DNA from: Hyperoodon ampullatus | Taxonomy: Eukaryota; Chordata; Mammalia; Artiodactyla; Ziphiidae | Direction of reading: 5' to 3' | Length of the DNA stretch: 64,000 nucleotides | Assembly (NCBI GenBank): GCA_949752795.1 | Contig: OX457074.1 | Coordinates: 1,178,001-1,242,000, forward strand | Shown here: in pieces, positions 47,105-55,890 of the stretch | Position numbering within the stretch: position 1 is the first letter of the stretch | How the letters are laid out: each line of letters starts with the position of its first letter | Notes under the pieces: generated by a model | Told to the model about the DNA's origin: nothing | What the model saw: the letters and a program-made list of their open reading frames with translations, nothing else | Databases searched by the model: none | Translations under genes and position numbers: made by a program

Positions 47105-48264
47105 CACCCCGGGGTTGTCCCAGGCTGCTGGGCCGTTTTCTCTTGTCCGCATCTCTGGCCAGCTGCCTGCCATTGGCCACTCGAAGATTCTGCGATGCAG
47201 TGGTCCCACGTGGGATGTGCCTGTGTAGGCTCACCTGTGGGAGGAGAGTCATGGCCACTCCGCCCTCCAGGGGACTGCGGCTCAGGGTAGGAATCTCTCA
47301 GCCAGTGTCTGGAGAACGGGTTCTGTGTCCTTGTTTGTTGTAAATCCCTTGGAGTTACCTCTAACATTTTTTAAATGGATATCCCCCTCAGGATAATTTG
47401 ATCATAATTTGATTATATCAATAATCAAATTACTGATAAATAATATAAATTACTTACCACATAAAAATTCAGGAATGACATTATTAGAATGAGCAGGAAA
47501 ACACTGGATGCCCCCCACCCCCAATGATCTATTACTTGCAGGATTTAAAATTCTAACGAGAAAACACTCACTCTCCTCACCCTCTTGGGCGTCAGCACAA
47601 GGCGGCAATCAGCTGCATCCTTTATTTATCCCTCTGATTTTCCAGAACCTTTCCTTCAAGGAGAAATCTCTGGGCTCTGCGGGAGCTGTGAGTGGTGACC
47701 ATCAGGTAAATCTGAGACTGAAAAGCAAGAGGAAAAGAGACAGAGGAGGAGATGAGAATCGGTGATGGGGAGAAGCAGGGGCATCGCCGTTCAATCGCAG
47801 GCCGAGAGTCTGGGTTCATCTCCAACGAAGCTAAGGACCACCAGGATCTGGCCCCACTGGCCTTGTCACCTGGTGTGGGGACTGGGGACAGCCAAACCAC
47901 CATGGCCACTCTCAGAGAAATAAAGAAGGTGGGAGGGCACCCCGAGAGCCAGATTGAAAATGGTCATGCTGTGAGATAGTAAGATGCCCTCTTCAGAAAA
48001 GTGAAGACTGTTCTCTTGGCTCTCAAAGACTTGCAAATACTCTGTGTCCTTCTGGAGGCATGCTGAAGGCTTCAGCCTTTGAGGGCAGTAACGGGAGTGC
48101 ATCTGGGCTCAAAACCATCCAGCACTCACTCACTCCTTGAGGGTGCCGAGGATGACCAGTGACCACCCCTCGGGTGCCGTGGGGCCTGAAATTCCCCGAT
48201 CACCGAGGACGGGAGGGGCCGCACAGACACTCCACTGGACCACCGGGGGCTTGGCCGGGGGGCT
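47105..48264. other. Unrecognised sequence, copy A
   Basis: A stretch of 1.16 kb with no recognisable gene or repeat. Open frames here are at most 95 codons, overlap on both strands and have no recognisable domain. Composition changes from GC-rich (47,105-47,340) to AT-rich (47,360-47,500) and back. Possible splice-like strings are present (CATCAGGTAAATC near 47,701), but nothing ties them into exons. Confidence 0.5.
47405..47432. repeat. AT-rich perfect inverted repeat (11-bp arms), copy A
   Basis: TAATTTGATTA at 47,405-47,415 and its exact reverse complement TAATCAAATTA at 47,422-47,432 flank a 6-base loop (TATCAA). The left arm partly repeats an upstream ATAATTTGAT at 47,393-47,402. It could extrude as a hairpin. 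It is also compatible with chance in an AT-rich stretch. Confidence 0.7.
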
Positions 48265-48612
48265 ACATACAGTCCTTTATCAGATACATGGCTTGCAAAC
48301 ATCCTGTGCCATTTTGGATGGTGGATTATCTTATTCCTTGCTCCTTTTATACACAACTCTTTTTCATTTTGAGGAAGTCTAATTCATCTATTTTGTCTTT
48401 TGCTGCTTGTGCTTTTGGTACATCTAAGATATCGTGACCAAATCCAAGGTCATGAAGATTTACTCGCATGTTTTCTTCTACGAGTTTTATAATTTTGGCT
48501 CTTGCACCTAGGCCTTTGGTCCATTTTGTGTTGATTTTGTATGTGGGGTGGGGGGAGGTAAGGGTCCAACTTTACTCTTCTGCATGTGGGTATCCAGTTG
48601 TTCCACTACCTG
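48265..48612 (-). mobile_element. Old L1 ORF2 segment, inverted 5' part of a twin-primed insertion, copy A
   Basis: On the minus strand this reads as L1 ORF2 downstream of the reverse transcriptase: CAGTTGGATAC-like context, CCAAAAGCACAAGCAGC (48,404-48,420 on the complement), then GCAAGCCATGTATCTGATAA. It abuts the 3' part of an L1 in the opposite orientation at about 48,612-48,625, and the two parts overlap by about 35 bases of the L1 consensus. This is the layout produced by twin priming during L1 integration. Frames here are disrupted and non-coding. Confidence 0.82.
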
Positions 48613-48624
48613 TGCTAACTGTTT

Positions 48625-49655
48625 GGGAGAAAATACCTGCAAATGATGCAACCAACAAGGTCTTAACTCTAAAATATACAAACGGCTCATACAGCTCAAA
48701 AAAGAAAAAAAAAAATCAAAAAATAAGCAGAAGGTCTAAACAGACATTTCTCCAAAGACATACAGATAGCCAATAGGCACATGAAAAGATGCTCCACATC
48801 GCTAATTATTAGAGAACGCAAATCAAAACTACAGTGAGTTATCACCTCATAGTGGTCAGAATGGCCATCATTAAAATGTCTAGAAAGAAATGCTGGAAGG
48901 GGTGTGGAGAAAAGGGAACCCTACTACACTACTGGTGGGAATGTAAATTGATGCAGCCACTATGGAAAACAGTATGGAGGTTCCTCAAAAACTAAAACGA
49001 GAATTACCATATGACCCAGCAATCCCACTCCTGGGCACATATCCAGACAGAACTATAATTCGAAAAGATACATGCACCCCAGCATTCACAGCAGCACTAT
49101 TCACAATAGCCAAGACATGGAAGCAACCTGAATGTCCCTCAGCAGATGAATGGATATAGAAGATGTGGTACATATATACAACGGAATATTACTCAGCCAT
49201 AAAACAGAATGAAATAATGCCATTTGCAGCTACATGGATGGACCTAGAGATTATCATACAAAGTGAAGTCAGTCAGACAGAGAACAACAAATACCATATG
49301 ATATCACTTATATGTGGATTATAAAATGAGACCCAAATGAACCTATCTACAGAACAAAAACAGACTCACAAATAGAGAAAACAGACTTGTGGTTGTCAAG
49401 GGGAAGACAGGGGAGTTGGATGGACTGGGAGTTTGGAATTAGTAGATGCAAATTATTATATATAGGATGGATACATAAGGTCTTCCTGTACAGCACAGGG
49501 AACTGTATTCAATACCCTGTAATGAACCATAATGGGAAAGAATATGAAAAATATGTATATATGTATGTACGTATGTATAAATCACTCTGCTGTGCGGCAG
49601 AAATTAACACAACATTGTCGGTTAACTATACTTCAGTATCAATTAGTTTGAAGGC
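48625..49655 (+). mobile_element. Old L1 3' part (ORF2 end and 3' UTR), copy A
   Basis: It starts at GGGAGAAAATACCTGCAAAT, runs through the ORF2 C-terminus ([30 protein letters not shown]) and continues into the 3' UTR with CAGCACAGGGAACTGTATTC and AACACAACATTGT. The C-terminal frame is broken by a stop within TGGATATAGAAG at 49,151-49,162. A short TATG-rich run lies at 49,548-49,578. Divergence from the young L1 in this window shows an older subfamily. The 3' end has no recognisable poly(A). Confidence 0.87.
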
Positions 49656-50884
49656 ACTTTTATAAATTAGGTCTTAGTTCTCTTGTCCTTTCATCCTGGG
49701 ACAAATGTATAACAGAAACTAACCTGGATTACTCCAGGATGAACTCATATCACACAGAACTTTAACTGTTGAACAAACCATGAATACCAGTTACACCAGG
49801 GGATGTCCTGATCCAATATGAAGTTTGTAAACCTTGTTTGTAAACAAGTTTGTAAACAAGCCTGCAGAATCCACTAAATTTGGAAATTCAAACTGAAATG
49901 AAGCCACCTATCCCAGGACTTCTCCACAACTAGTTATACAACATCAATTGGAAACCATATACGATCAAATGAATGTAGACAGAAACAACTATAGCCTTCC
50001 TTTTTTTTCCCCTTTTAGATGAATACGGTATTTAAGGTGATGTCTTGGGCCGTTTCAGGGTGTTACTCAATTTCCTGGGTATCTGCCATGCACACAGGAG
50101 GTACACATGTTAGTTAACTTGTTTGTGCAACTAAATGAAGGTAGTTAATACCACAAAACTGTATACATAAAGTGAATTAAATGCTAAAGTCGTGTTTTGT
50201 ATTTTTAATGACAATGAAAAAAAAAGTGTAGCACTGATATTTGTTACAAAAATGAACGTTAAAAACATTCTTAGTGAAAAAAGCCATACAGAAAAGGCCC
50301 CCTAGATCCCATACTCATCTCGTCTGCTTCAAATCCATCAAGGTTGTCCAAATGAGGGAGAAACTCAGTCATGGGTCCAGAAAAAGAAAACTGGATCAGG
50401 ATGGAAAAAGACATTTTCATACCGTTCGGACAGTAGGTGAAGGTTGAAGTGGGGCTGAGTATTAAATTATAATGTGGACATCAGGATTTCTTCATTTAGG
50501 GGTTATGTGCTGGTGCCTTGGGCAAAACACACTGAGCATTTTGTGTCAAGTGGCAAATGTGAGTACTTTTTGACACTACTGCAACTTTTCTGTACATTTT
50601 AAATTACTGGAAAGTAAATTACTTTTCTAGACAACCATCTCAGGATCATGCCAGAAAATCAGAGCAGACAGACATCAAATTTTTCTTACAGAGGCCAAGA
50701 CTTACCCAGACCACATTCAACCAAAGTTGTGATACTTATTTCCCTTGTAGGAGTCCGCATGGTATTAAGAGGCACCGTGGGAAGAGTATAGTAGTAGCTA
50801 CCATGTCGTGGGTCCTGTGGATCACCGGGGGGGCAGTAGAAACGGTGAGATTTTAGTATTGCACTTTTTCACATTACTTCAAAA
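49656..50884. other. Unrecognised AT-rich sequence, copy A
   Basis: A stretch of 1.2 kb without a gene. I recognise no repeat family with confidence. It includes a small cluster of three TTTGTAAAC words at 49,824-49,857 and A/T homopolymers. No open frame here shows a domain. Confidence 0.5.
49824..49857 (+). promoter_or_regulatory. Three TTTGTAAAC words (forkhead-like), copy A
   Basis: TTTGTAAAC occurs at 49,824-49,832, 49,837-49,845 and 49,849-49,857. The last two extend to GTAAACA, the core recognised by forkhead factors. CTTGTTT and AAACAAG form a short inverted repeat around the middle copy. This is only a motif match in AT-rich sequence, and function is unsupported. Confidence 0.25.
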
Positions 50885-51171
50885 AATATGTTAAAAAATA
50901 AATTCAGTAAAGTTGCAAAATATGCACTCAATATACACAAATCAGTTTCGTTTCTATACACTAATAATGAACCACCAGCAAGAAACATTAAGAAAACAAT
51001 CCCATTTACAATTCCATCCAAAAGAACGAACTATATAGCAATAAATTTAACCAAGGACACGAAAGACCTATACTCAGAAAACTATAAAGCACTGGTAAAG
51101 AAACTGAAGACACAATAGAAAACAATATTCCACGCTCATGCGTCAGAAAAATTACTATTATTAAAACGTTT
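50885..51171 (+). mobile_element. Old L1 ORF2 internal fragment (RT thumb region), copy A
   Basis: The frame from 50,888 encodes NKFSKVAKYALNIHKSVSFL, then KKTIPFTIPSKR and NLTKDTKDLYSENYKALVKK. These match the part of L1 ORF2p just after the catalytic YADD region. The fragment continues past a stop at 51,116-51,118 as CCACGCTCATG and ends where the young L1 begins. It does not resume after the young L1's 3' end, so it is not simply interrupted by an insertion seen complete here. Confidence 0.87.
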
Positions 51172-51182
51172 GGGAGAGCGGG

Positions 51183-51192
51183 AAGATGGCGG
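51183..51192 (+). promoter_or_regulatory. YY1-like site at the L1 start, copy A
   Basis: AAGATGGCGG lies 11 bases from the L1 5' end. Human L1 has a YY1 site (AAGATGGCC) at the equivalent place that fixes the transcription start. The match here to the general YY1 core is good. Function is inferred from that parallel. Confidence 0.6.
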
Positions 51193-51315
51193 AAGAGTAC
51201 GACACGCACATCACCTTCCTCTCCACAGATACCTCAGAAATACAGCTACACGGGGAACCACCCCTACAGAACACCTACTGCACGCTGGCAGAAGGCCTCA
51301 GACCTCCCAAAAGGC

Positions 51316-51330
51316 AAGAAACTCCCCACG
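51316..51330 (+). repeat. Target-site duplication, left copy (copy A SINE)
   Basis: AAGAAACTCCCCACG flanks the SINE on the left. The identical 15 bases at 51,543-51,557 flank it on the right, proving insertion by target-primed reverse transcription. Confidence 0.96.
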
Positions 51331-51542
51331 GGGCTTCCCTGGTGGCGCAGTGGTTCAGAGTCCGCCTGCCGATGCAGGGGACACGGGTTCATGCCCCCGT
51401 CCGGGAGGATCCCACATGCCGCGGAGCGGCTGGGCCCGTGAGCCATGGCCGCCGAGCCTGCGCGTCCGGAGCCTGTGCTCCGCAACGGGAGAGGCCACAA
51501 CAGTGAGAGGCCCGTGTACCGAAAAAAAGAAAGAAAGAAAGA
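51331..51542 (+). mobile_element. CHR-type tRNA-derived SINE inside the L1 leader, copy A
   Basis: It begins GGGCTTCCCTGGTGGCGCAG and ends in a short A-run followed by GAAA repeats. The tRNA-like head has an A box (TGGCGCAGTGG, 51,343-51,353) and a B box (GGTTCATGCCC, 51,386-51,396), where copy B has GGTTCG. The family is the tRNA-Glu-derived SINE of whales, hippos and ruminants, and this form is typical of cetaceans. RNA polymerase III would transcribe it, and L1 proteins would mobilise it. It lies in the same orientation as the host L1. Confidence 0.93.
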
Positions 51543-51557
51543 AAGAAACTCCCCACG
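51543..51557 (+). repeat. Target-site duplication, right copy (copy A SINE)
   Basis: Perfect 15-base match to 51,316-51,330. Confidence 0.96.
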
Positions 51558-52828
51558 TACCTGGGTAGGGCAAAAGAAAACAGAATAAACAGAGACAAAA
51601 GGATAGGGCCGGGACCTGCACCAGTGGGAAGGAGCCGTGAAGGAGAAACGGTTTCCACACACTAGGAGCCCCTTCGCGGGCGGAGACTGCGGGTGGCGGA
51701 GGGGGAAAGCTTCAGAGCCGCGGAGGAGAGCGCAGCCACAGGGGTACGGAGGGCAAAGCAGAGAGATTCCCGCACAGAGGACCGGTGCCGACCGACACTC
51801 ACCAGCCCGAGAGGCTCGTCTCCTCACCCGCCGGGGCGGGCGGGGCTGGGAGCTGAGGCTCGGGCTTCAGTCAGAGCCCGCTGGCGGCGTGAACACAGCC
51901 TGAAGGGAGTTAGTGCGCCACGGCTGGCCGGGAGGGAGTCCGGGGAAAAGTCTGGAGCTGCCGAAGAGGCAAGAGGCTTTTCCTTCCCTCTTTGTTTCCT
52001 GGTGCGTGAGGAGAGGGGATTCAGAGCGCTGCTTCAAGGAGCTCCAGAGACGGGCGCGAGGCGCGGCTGAAAGCGCGGACCCCAGAGACGGGCGTGGGAC
52101 GCTGGGGCTGCTGCTGCCGCCACCAAGAAGCCTGGGTGCGAGCGCAGGTCACTCTCCACACCTCCCCTCCCGGGAGCCTGTGCTGCCCGCCACTGCCACG
52201 GTCCCGGGCTCCACAGACAACATCCCCGGGAGAACGCACGGGCGCGCCTCGTGCTGACGCAACGTCACGCCGGCCTCCGCCGACGCACGCTCGCCCCGCC
52301 TCCGTGCCCCTCCCTCCCCTGCGGCCTGAGGGAGCCAGAGCCCCCGAATCAGCGGCTCCTTTAACCCCGTCCTGTCTGAGCGAAGAACAGACGTCCTCCG
52401 GCGACCTACACGCAGAGGCGGGGCCGAATCCAAAGCTGAGCCCCGGGAGCTGTGCGAACAAAGAAGAGAAAGGGGAATCTCTCCCAGCAGCCTCAGAAGC
52501 AGCGGATTAAAGCTCCGCAATCAACTTGATGTACCCTGCGTCTGTGGAACACCTGAATAGACAACGAATCATCCCAAATTGAGGAGGTGGACTTTGAGAG
52601 CAAGACTTATGATTTTTTTCCCCTTTTCCTCTTTTTGTGAGTGTGTACGTGTATGCTTCTGTGTGAGATTTTGTCTGTATACCTTTGCTTTCACCATTTG
52701 TCCTAGGGTTCTATCCGTCCATTTTTTTTTTGGTTTTTGTTTTTTTTACTGGAAAAATTTTTTTCTTAATAATTCTTTATTTTAATAACTTTATTTTATT
52801 TGACCTTACTTTATTTTCTTTTATCGTA

Positions 52829-52845
52829 TTTCTTTCTTTCTTTCT
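52829..52845 (+). repeat. (TTTC)4 microsatellite, copy A
   Basis: Four TTTC units in the T-rich end of the L1 leader. The matching place in copy B has thirteen. Confidence 0.9.
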
Positions 52846-53364
52846 ACTTTTTCTCCCTTTTATTCTGAGCCGGGTAGATGAAAGGCTCTTGGTGCTGCAG
52901 CCAGGAGCCAGTGCTGTGCCTCTGAGGTGGGAGAGCCAACTTCAGGACACTGGTCCAAAAGAGACCTCCGAGCTCCACGTAATATCCAACGGTGAAAATC
53001 TCCCAGAGATCTCCATCTCAACACCAACACCCAGCTTATCTCAATGACCAGCAAGCTACAGTGCTGGACTCCCTATGCCAAACAACCAGCAAGACAGGAA
53101 CACAACCCCACCCCTTAGCAGAGAGGCTGCCTAAAATCGTAATAAGTCCACAGACACCCCCGAAACACACCACCAGACGTGGACCTGCCCACCAGAAAGA
53201 CAAGATCCAGCCTCATCCACCAGAACACAGGCACCCTCCACCAAGAAGCCTACACAACCCATTGAACCAACTTTAGCCACTGGGGACAGACACCAAAAAC
53301 GACGGGAACTACGAACCTGCAGCCTACAAAAAGGAGACCCCCCAAACACAGTAAGATAAGCAAA

Positions 53365-54258
53365 ATGAGAAGACAGAAAAACAGACAGCAGATGAAGGAG
53401 CAAGATGAAAACCCACCAGACCTAACAAATGAAGAGGAAACAGGCAGTCTCCCTGAAAAAGAATTCAGAATAATGATAGTAAAGATGATCCAAAATCTTG
53501 GAAATAGAATAGAGAAAATGCAAGAAACATTTAACAAGGACCTAGAAGAACTAAAGATGAAACAAGCAACGATGAACAACACAATAAATGAAATTAAAAA
53601 TACTCTAGAAGGGATCAACAGCAGAATAACTGAGGCAGAAGAACGGATAAGTGACCTGGAAGATAAAATAGTGGAAATAACTACTGCAGAGCAGAATAGA
53701 GAAAAAAGAATGAAAAGAACTGAGGACAGTCTCAGAGACCTCTGGGACAACATTAAACGCACCAACATTCGAATTATAGGGGTTCCAGAAGAAGAAGAGA
53801 AAAAGAAAGGGACTGAGAAAATATTTGAAGAGATTATAGTTGAAAACTTCCCTAATATGGGAAAGGAAATAGTTAATCAAGTCCAGGAAGCACAGAGAGT
53901 ACCATACAGGATAAATCCAAGGAGAAACATGCCAAGACACATATTAATCAAACTGTCAAAAATTAAATGCAAAGAAAACATATTAAAAGCAGCAAGGGAA
54001 AAACAACAACAAACACACAAGGGAATCCCCATAAGGTTAACAGCTGATCTTTCAGCAGAAACTCTGCAAGCCAGAAGGGACTGGCAGGACATATTTAAAG
54101 TGATGAAGGAGAACAACCTACAACCAAGATTACTCTACCCAGCAAGGATCTCATTCAGATTGGATGGAGAAATTAAAACCTTCACAGACAAGCAAAAGCT
54201 GAGAGAGTTCAGCACCACCAAACCAGCTTTACAACAAATGCTAAAGGATCTTCTCTAG
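53365..54258 (+). CDS. L1 ORF1 protein, intact (297 aa)
   Basis: ORF1p is the RNA-binding chaperone that coats L1 RNA as a trimer in the cytoplasm. The start follows AAGCAAA and gives one uninterrupted frame. By sequence, residues ~35-125 form a coiled coil rich in E, K, L and I in heptad style (for example ITEAEERISDLEDKIVEI). Residues ~131-225 are the RRM (NIRIIGVPE at 134-142, PRHILIKLSK at ~180). Residues ~229-290 are the C-terminal domain (TLQARRDW, LLYPARISF, KTFTDKQKLREF). Length is somewhat below the human 338 aa, mainly at the N-terminus. It is intact, but sits in an element lacking ORF2 function. Transcription is unknown. Confidence 0.94.
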   Translation: MRRQKNRQQMKEQDENPPDLTNEEETGSLPEKEFRIMIVKMIQNLGNRIEKMQETFNKDLEELKMKQATMNNTINEIKNTLEGINSRITEAEERISDLEDKIVEITTAEQNREKRMKRTEDSLRDLWDNIKRTNIRIIGVPEEEEKKKGTEKIFEEIIVENFPNMGKEIVNQVQEAQRVPYRINPRRNMPRHILIKLSKIKCKENILKAAREKQQQTHKGIPIRLTADLSAETLQARRDWQDIFKVMKENNLQPRLLYPARISFRLDGEIKTFTDKQKLREFSTTKPALQQMLKDLL

Positions 54259-54295
54259 GCAAGAAACACAAGAGAAGGAAAAGACCTATAATAAC

Positions 54296-54302
54296 AAACC
54301 CA
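54296..54302 (+). other. Internal L1 deletion junction with microhomology
   Basis: After the ORF1 stop and inter-ORF sequence, the text passes from CTATAATAACAAACCC directly into CACGCACCTATGG, which belongs to the ORF2 C-terminal third. From memory of the mammalian L1 consensus, AAACCCA occurs on both sides of the missing part. About 3 kb (endonuclease and most of the reverse transcriptase) is absent. Microhomology points to end joining or template switching rather than splicing. Confidence 0.72.
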
Positions 54303-55395
54303 CGCACCTATGGTCACCTTATCTTTGATAAAGTGGCAGGAATGTACAGTGGAGAAAGGACAGCCTCTTCAGTAAGTGGTGCTGGGAAAACTGGACAGGT
54401 ACATGTAAAAGTAGGAGATTAGATCACTCCCTAACACCATACACAAAAATAAGCTCAAAATGGACTAAAGACCTAAATGTAAGGCCAGACACTATCAAAC
54501 TCTTAGTGGAAAACATAGGCAGAACACTCTATGACATAAATCACAGCAAGATCCTTTCTGACCCACCGCCTAGAGAAATGGAAATAAAAACAAAAACAAA
54601 CAAATGGGACCTAATGAAACTTCAAAGCTTTTGCACAGCAAAGGAAACCACATACAAGATGAAAAGACAACCCTCAGAATGGGAGAAAATATTTGCAAAT
54701 GAAGCAACTGACAAGGATTAATCTCCAAAATTTATATGTAGCTCATGCAGCTCAATAACAAAAAAACAAACAACCCAATCCAAAAATGGGCAGAAGACCT
54801 AAATAGACATTTCTCCAAAGAAGATATACAGATTGCCAACAAACACATGAAACAATGCTCAACATCATTAATGATTAGAGAAATGCAAATCAAAACTACA
54901 ATGAGATATCACCTCACACCAGTCAGAATGGTCATCATCAAAAAATCTAGAAACAGTAAATGCTGCAGAGGATGTGGAGAGAAGGGAACACTCTTGCACT
55001 GCTGGTGGGAATGTGAATTGGCACAGCCACTATGGCGAACAGTATGGAGGTTCCTTAAAAAACTACAAATAGAACTACCATATGACCCAGCAATCCAACT
55101 ACTGGGCATATACCCTGAGAAAACCGTAATTCAAAAAGAGTCATGTACCAAAATGTTCACTGCAGCTCTATTTACAATAGCCCGGAGATGGAAACAACCT
55201 AAGTGTCCATCATCGGATGAATGGATAAAGAAGACGTGGCACATATACACAATGGAATATTACTCAGCCACAAAAAGAAACGAAATTGAGCTATTTGTAA
55301 TGAGGTGGATGGAGCTAGAGTCTGTCATACAGAGTGAAGTAAGTCAGAAAGAGAAAGACAAATACCGTATGCTGACACATATATATGGAATTTAA
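54303..55395 (+). pseudogene. L1 ORF2 C-terminal remnant, frameshifted
   Basis: It covers roughly the last third of ORF2p. The frame begins in CTATGGTCACC, gives [14 protein letters not shown] and [13 protein letters not shown], and stops at 54,719-54,721. One A is missing from GACAAAGGATT there, so the rest continues in another frame from 54,745. That part contains the cysteine motif (C73, C77, H85, C90 counted from 54,745) and the C-terminus up to HIYGI. The region normally aids RNA binding in retrotransposition. Without the endonuclease and catalytic reverse transcriptase the product would be inactive. Confidence 0.92.
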
Positions 55396-55770
55396 GAAAA
55401 AAAAATGTCATGAAGAACCTAGGGTTAAGACAGGAATAAAGACACAGACCTACTAGAGAATGGACTTGAGGATATGGGGAGGGGGAAGGGTAAGCTGTGA
55501 CAAAGTGAGAGAGTGGCTTGGACATTTATACACTACCAAACGTAAAAGAGATAGCTAGTGGGAAGCAGCCGCGTAGCACAGGGAGATCAGCTTGGTGCTT
55601 TGTGACCACCTACCTAGAGGCGTGGGATAGGGAGGGTGGGAGGGAGGGAGACGCAAGAGGGAAGAGATATGGGGACATACGTATATGTATAACTGATTCA
55701 CTTTGTTATAAAGCAGAAACTAACACACCATTGTAAAGCAATTACACTCCAATAAAGATGTTAACAAAAA
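55396..55770 (+). mobile_element. L1 3' UTR with polyadenylation signal
   Basis: It follows the ORF2 stop, contains a G-rich stretch (GGGGAGGGGGAAGGG near 55,476-55,490, and GGGAGGGTGGGAGGGAGG near 55,630) typical of mammalian L1 3' UTRs, and ends with AATAAA at 55,751-55,756. The terminal A-run is only a few bases. The matching part of copy A is 45,406-45,779. Confidence 0.9.
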
Positions 55771-55890
55771 TGATTCTTTGGCAAAATCCTGCACCTTGTT
55801 GCTACTTGTTCATTCCTCATTGCTTTCAATTCCTAGAAAGCACCTTTGCAAGGCAACATGGACATTCACACCTGTATGACGCTGTTTCTA
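55771..55890. other. Short single-copy spacer, copy B
   Basis: Duplicate of 45,780-45,899, with nothing recognisable in it. Confidence 0.6.

Larger units (their letters stand above)
51172..53364 (+). promoter_or_regulatory. L1 5' leader with internal promoter, copy A
   Basis: About 2.2 kb lie before ORF1, or about 1.97 kb without the SINE and its duplicated target. The first kilobase is GC-rich and CpG-rich (51,350-52,500), as is usual for mammalian L1 promoters. The last part (52,610-52,860) is T-rich and pyrimidine-biased. By homology to other mammalian L1s this region drives RNA polymerase II transcription from its own first bases. Several open frames of 90-187 codons on both strands reflect GC-rich composition and are not listed as genes. 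Confidence 0.85.
44967..54954. repeat. 10-kb tandem duplication, copy A
   Basis: Every landmark in this segment recurs 9,988-10,020 bp downstream in the same orientation. Examples are the AATAAA at 45,760 and 55,751, the inverted satellite at 45,900 and 55,891, the SINE at 51,331 and 61,320, and ORF1 at 53,365 and 63,385. The offset changes from 9,988 to 9,991, 9,989, 9,996 and 10,020 because of small indels. Identity is above 99 percent by eye. The left limit is set at 44,967, where near-identity begins inside an L1. Confidence 0.95.
51172..55770 (+). mobile_element. Young L1 element with internal deletion, spanning the duplication junction
   Basis: The order is: 5' leader starting GGGAGAGCGGGAAGATGGCG (51,172), SINE insertion, T-rich stretch, intact ORF1 (53,365-54,258), deletion point near 54,296-54,302, ORF2 C-terminus, 3' UTR, AATAAA at 55,751-55,756. 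It lacks the endonuclease and most of the reverse transcriptase. The 5' flank (old L1 ORF2) and 3' flank (GATTCTTTGGC) share no target-site duplication. That fits a chimera of two L1s produced when the 10-kb duplication formed. It cannot retrotranspose itself. Confidence 0.92.

Noticed and set aside
47061..48437. Possible exons in the unrecognised segment
   Set aside because: Frames are short (95 codons at most), overlap each other on opposite strands, and show no domain. Splice-like strings alone are not evidence.
51331..51542. A functional tRNA gene from the A and B boxes
   Set aside because: The tRNA-like head belongs to a SINE with tail and target-site duplication, and no cloverleaf-competent tRNA is present.
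51264..52520. Open frames of 100-187 codons in the L1 leader, both strands
   Set aside because: GC-rich composition removes stop codons. Frames overlap on both strands, cross the SINE, and differ between the two copies through frameshifts.
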